From Cytophagales bacterium (GTDB taxonomy: Bacteria > Bacteroidota > Bacteroidia > Cytophagales > Cytophagaceae): a DNA stretch of 7,768 nt. This document shows, piece by piece, positions 5,851 through 7,768 of this stretch. The notes under the pieces were generated by a model, which saw only the letters and a list, made by a program, of their open reading frames with translations, was not told where the DNA came from and ran no database searches. The position numbers and the translations under genes are program-made. Numbering within the stretch: the first letter of the stretch is position 1; each line of letters starts with the position of its first letter. The stretch covers positions 1 through 7,768 of the forward strand of contig JANYCO010000047.1 in the NCBI GenBank assembly GCA_025360235.1, given 5' to 3'.

Positions 5851-5893
5851 ATCCAAAAATATGTAAAAAATGGGTAGAATGAAAGGAAAGCTT

Positions 5894-5954
5894 AATTATG
5901 AGTTATAAGTTATGAATTATGAGTTTCTTAAATTATAACTTATAAGCCATAATT
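5894..5954. repeat. AT-rich inverted repeat upstream of rel
   Basis: Arms 5894-5918 and 5931-5954 pair over 22 bp (7 + 11 + 4), with one two-base mismatch and one bulged G, around a 12-base loop. The left part is made of degenerate units such as ATTATGAGTT, ATAAGTT and ATGAATTATGAG. The first 11 bases equal those of the hairpin at 3596. It lies 44 bases upstream of the rel start and 14 bases past the stop codon of the small secreted-protein gene, so on the minus strand it may end that transcript and separate it from rel. Confidence 0.65.
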
Positions 5955-5967
5955 TAACAACTTACCC

Positions 5968-6186
5968 CTACCATCTGCGAAAGCGACGATGAAACCTTAC
6001 AGGTCCAGGCAAAGGTCGAACCACTACAACGGGCCCGGGTGCCGGGGTAATAATTACAGGAGGAGGAATGTAAACGAATCCACCTCTTCGGTGACCTCTT
6101 CTGGGGCGGCATTGAGCGTTGGAATCAATGGATGTAAAGAGGATTATCCCAATTATAAGTCCGAGAACCAAAGTTAGCTGTTTCAT
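5968..6186 (-). CDS. small secreted Pro/Arg-rich protein
   Basis: A 72-residue protein of unknown function. Residues 1-24 are a classic Sec signal peptide: MKQ, a hydrophobic core LTLVLGLIIGIILFTS, and SNA before a probable cleavage site. The lone Cys follows as residue 26, but NAQC is not a lipobox. The mature part (about 48 residues) has 11 Arg, 2 His, 10 Pro and no Asp or Glu, so it is strongly basic. It starts with an Arg-rich block (CRPRRGHRRGG), continues with a hydrophobic proline-rich middle (IPPPVIITPAPGPVVVVRPLP) and ends in a second Arg block, FHRRFRRW. A clean signal peptide followed by such a biased but non-repetitive mature part argues that it is a real gene. It lies between a terminator and an AT-rich hairpin, so it is probably transcribed alone. 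Envelope binding, a role near DNA or polyanions, or an antimicrobial-like activity are all only possibilities. Confidence 0.7.
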   Translation of the reverse strand: MKQLTLVLGLIIGIILFTSIDSNAQCRPRRGHRRGGFVYIPPPVIITPAPGPVVVVRPLPGPVRFHRRFRRW

Positions 6187-6246
6187 AATAGTATCTTTAA
6201 ACCTTAGACAACAGAATTTTGAAATGGTTTAATACAAGGTATGAAA

Positions 6247-6314
6247 AAGGAGGCGAGAATAGAAGGATGAAAGAAGAAAAATGATTAGTATTCTATCCTT
6301 CTGTCCTCCTCCTT
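6247..6314 (-). terminator. terminator of the bat operon
   Basis: On the minus strand AAGGAGG (6314-6308) and AGAAGGAT (6302-6295) pair with ATCCTTCT (6268-6261) and CCTCCTT (6253-6247). They leave a 5 x 7-base internal loop and a 26-base end loop. The stem runs into five Ts just after the end of the batA gene. An alternative smaller hairpin, GATTAGT (6283-6289) with ACTAATC (6316-6322), would overlap the batA stop codon. Confidence 0.6.
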
Positions 6315-6316
6315 CA

Positions 6317-7363
6317 CTAATCTTCCAAAAAATTATTCAAAAACGTATTTTTAAGCAACATCCAGAAAAGGAAAGAGACAATTGCCCAACTTAAATAGAT
6401 CTGATAATAATCGCTGGTATCCTTATAACGCGATTCTTTTATTTTGCCTTTTTCTAATTTATTAATAGTGATAAATACTTCATTCAGCGTTGAATTATTT
6501 AATGCTCTGTAGTAATCGCCTTTGGTTACTTCTGCTATTTTTCTAAGCAAAGCTTCGTCTAAATGTGATTTTACAGTTTGTGTTTTTCCGGTGGAGTCGC
6601 GGCCGAAAGCAACGTCTCCCTCCTTCCCTATTCCTATGGTATATATTTTTATATTATAAGCGTAGGCAAGTTTGGCTGCAGTAGTTGGGTCCAGAAGACC
6701 AGAAGTATTTTCACCATCACTCAGTAAGATCATTATTTTTGAACCGGAAAAAGATTCATTTAAGCGGTTAATACCTACACCAATTGCACTTCCTATAGCT
6801 GTTCCTGAATTTTCGATCATATTGAAATTTATATCTGAAAGATATTCGTATACAAGTTCATGGTCGTTGGTCAGAGGAGAAAGAGAATAGGCGTCACCTG
6901 CAAAAAGTACAATACCAATTCTATCGTTATTTCTTCCCATTACAAATTTTTTGGCTACTTCTCTTGCCGCTTCAAGCCGGTTGGGACGAAGGTCTTCGAG
7001 TTGCATAGATTCAGAAACGTCCATTACTAAAAGAATATTTATGCCTTCGCTAAACTGGTCTATTCTTTCGTTTACGCTTTGAGGTCTTGCCAAAGCCAGC
7101 AATGCAAATACAATACATAGTATTTGCATTGAGATCGGAATTAATCTTAATAACTGGATAAAATTCCAACGTCTTATTTCTGTTTTAGGAAGGGCTACAT
7201 CAAATTTTTCGCGGAGGGTAAAATAGAATAACCATCTGATTAAAAACAATAAGGGTATTGCAGGAATAAAAAGCAAAAAGAATTGATTATCCCAATGAAA
7301 ATTGCGCAATTGTTCAGGGCTAAACCAATCCCACGAAAGCCATTCAAGTTTTTTATCGTGCAT
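6317..7363 (-). CDS. batA: BatA-type von Willebrand factor A membrane protein
   Basis: A 348-residue inner-membrane protein of the Bat (Bacteroides aerotolerance) family. Two membrane segments lie near the N-terminus (about 28-49 and 68-92), the second ending in the family signature LARPQ. The VWA domain (about 107-305) has a complete metal-ion-dependent adhesion site: DVSES (Asp115, Ser117, Ser119), the Thr of SGTAIG (Thr188) and LLSDGEN (Asp216). A third membrane segment is near the C-terminus (about 321-340). PNRLEAAREVAKKF and RIGIVLFAGDAYS are typical of BatA rather than BatB. These proteins work with a MoxR AAA+ ATPase and a DUF58 protein, probably as chaperone- or metal-linked envelope factors; their exact role is debated. 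The start overlaps the upstream gene by 11 bases and has an SD-like AAGGAG 7 bases before it. BatB, BatC and BatD do not follow: a terminator and a small unrelated gene come next. Confidence 0.92.
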   Translation of the reverse strand: MHDKKLEWLSWDWFSPEQLRNFHWDNQFFLLFIPAIPLLFLIRWLFYFTLREKFDVALPKTEIRRWNFIQLLRLIPISMQILCIVFALLALARPQSVNERIDQFSEGINILLVMDVSESMQLEDLRPNRLEAAREVAKKFVMGRNNDRIGIVLFAGDAYSLSPLTNDHELVYEYLSDINFNMIENSGTAIGSAIGVGINRLNESFSGSKIMILLSDGENTSGLLDPTTAAKLAYAYNIKIYTIGIGKEGDVAFGRDSTGKTQTVKSHLDEALLRKIAEVTKGDYYRALNNSTLNEVFITINKLEKGKIKESRYKDTSDYYQIYLSWAIVSFLFWMLLKNTFLNNFLED

Positions 7364-7768
7364 TCCTCAACTCCTTTCTACGTTTTTTGTAACGCTTGTT
7401 GGAAAATTTTTTAAGCACTTCTAATGCCTTTGAGGGATTACCGGTAATACTTCCACTATAGATTGAACGATCTACTTCCTTTAAATTTTCTTTAAGTTCA
7501 TCTTTGTTGAAGAGAGAAATAATTTCAGTAGTAGTGAAAGTATTGATTGGTTTTTGCTCTAATCGGGTAAGATAATTTTTCCATTCTCCCAATACTTTTT
7601 CCATAGCCATAAGATTTGGGGAAACTTCCATTTCTTTTAACAGTTTATCAAAAGTAAGAAGGAACTGCACATGGTGGTTATACATTTTATATAAACGGTA
7701 ATTGCGGAGTACGGCTTTCCCGAATATAAAATAAAATAATACCATGGATATAAATGCCAATAAAAAGG
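7353..7768 (-). CDS. DUF4381-like membrane protein of the bat operon, N-terminus missing
   Basis: The reading frame stays open to the window edge, so the true start is outside; the TTG at 7760 is only the first start-like codon. The visible part begins with a membrane segment (FLLAFISMVLFYFIFGKAV), followed by about 115 cytoplasmic residues. The pattern EWKNYLTRLEQKPINTFTTTEIISLF, then LKEVDRSIYSGS and a Lys/Arg-rich tail (KKFSNKRYKKRRKELRNAR), resembles the small one-membrane-pass proteins (DUF4381-like) usually found between the DUF58 gene and batA in Bacteroidota. They are thought to act with the Bat complex. Its stop codon lies inside the first codons of batA, an 11-base overlap that implies translational coupling. 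The family assignment is from pattern and position, not a search. Confidence 0.75.
   Translation of the reverse strand, partial: FLLAFISMVLFYFIFGKAVLRNYRLYKMYNHHVQFLLTFDKLLKEMEVSPNLMAMEKVLGEWKNYLTRLEQKPINTFTTTEIISLFNKDELKENLKEVDRSIYSGSITGNPSKALEVLKKFSNKRYKKRRKELRNAR
7371..7376 (-). promoter_or_regulatory. Shine-Dalgarno-like site of batA
   Basis: The minus strand reads AAGGAG, then seven bases, then the batA ATG. It sits inside the last codons (Lys-Glu) of the upstream gene, so it may be partly a by-product of coding. The spacing is right for ribosome binding and supports the ATG at 7363, though this phylum relies little on such sites. Confidence 0.4.

Noticed and set aside
5851..5856. TTG at 5856 as the start of rel
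   Set aside because: An in-frame ATG follows two codons later and the extra residues add nothing to the domain; kept only as an alternative.
5854..5861. TATTTTTG on the minus strand as rel promoter
   Set aside because: It lies 4 bases before the ATG, so transcription would start at or within the gene; AT-rich DNA gives such matches by chance.

Overview
The window looks like chromosome of an AT-rich Bacteroidota bacterium, probably in the Chitinophagaceae/Sphingobacteriales/Flavobacteriia range. The reasons are the BatA-type von Willebrand factor A gene with its membrane partner, one long bifunctional Rel protein, a delta subunit of typical Bacteroidota length, a tRNA gene that does not encode CCA, a TAnnTTTG-type promoter box, weak Shine-Dalgarno signals and AT-rich 'attatgagtt' repeats between genes. 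The genus cannot be named from the sequence.

Layout. Positions 1-2240 have an accessory character. They hold a minus-strand gene for an unrecognised membrane-anchored coiled-coil protein (89-931), a 700-base gene-free stretch with short CAGCAAGAG repeats and a complex inverted-repeat cluster (1363-1473), and a two-gene toxin-antitoxin module (1636-2153) with a candidate operator. A tRNA-Ser(GGA) gene (2248-2334, minus) points its 3' end at this region and is followed by a clear intrinsic terminator. From 2574 onwards the genes are housekeeping: holA (plus) converges on rel (minus) across a perfect 23-bp hairpin. Upstream of rel on the minus strand lie a second AT-rich hairpin, a very small Pro/Arg-rich secreted protein gene, a terminator, and the 3' part of a bat operon: a DUF4381-like membrane protein, cut by the window edge, overlapping batA.

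How they work together. holA contributes to the clamp loader, rel sets (p)ppGpp levels and batA belongs to the MoxR-DUF58-Bat envelope system. They are neighbours rather than one pathway. The toxin-antitoxin pair is self-contained.

No obviously new multi-gene system is present. The stretches most worth a second look are the nested, mutually exclusive hairpins at 1363-1473, the unknown gene bounded by 10-bp direct repeats, the repeat hairpins on both sides of rel, the small strongly cationic secreted protein, and a bat operon that stops at batA.
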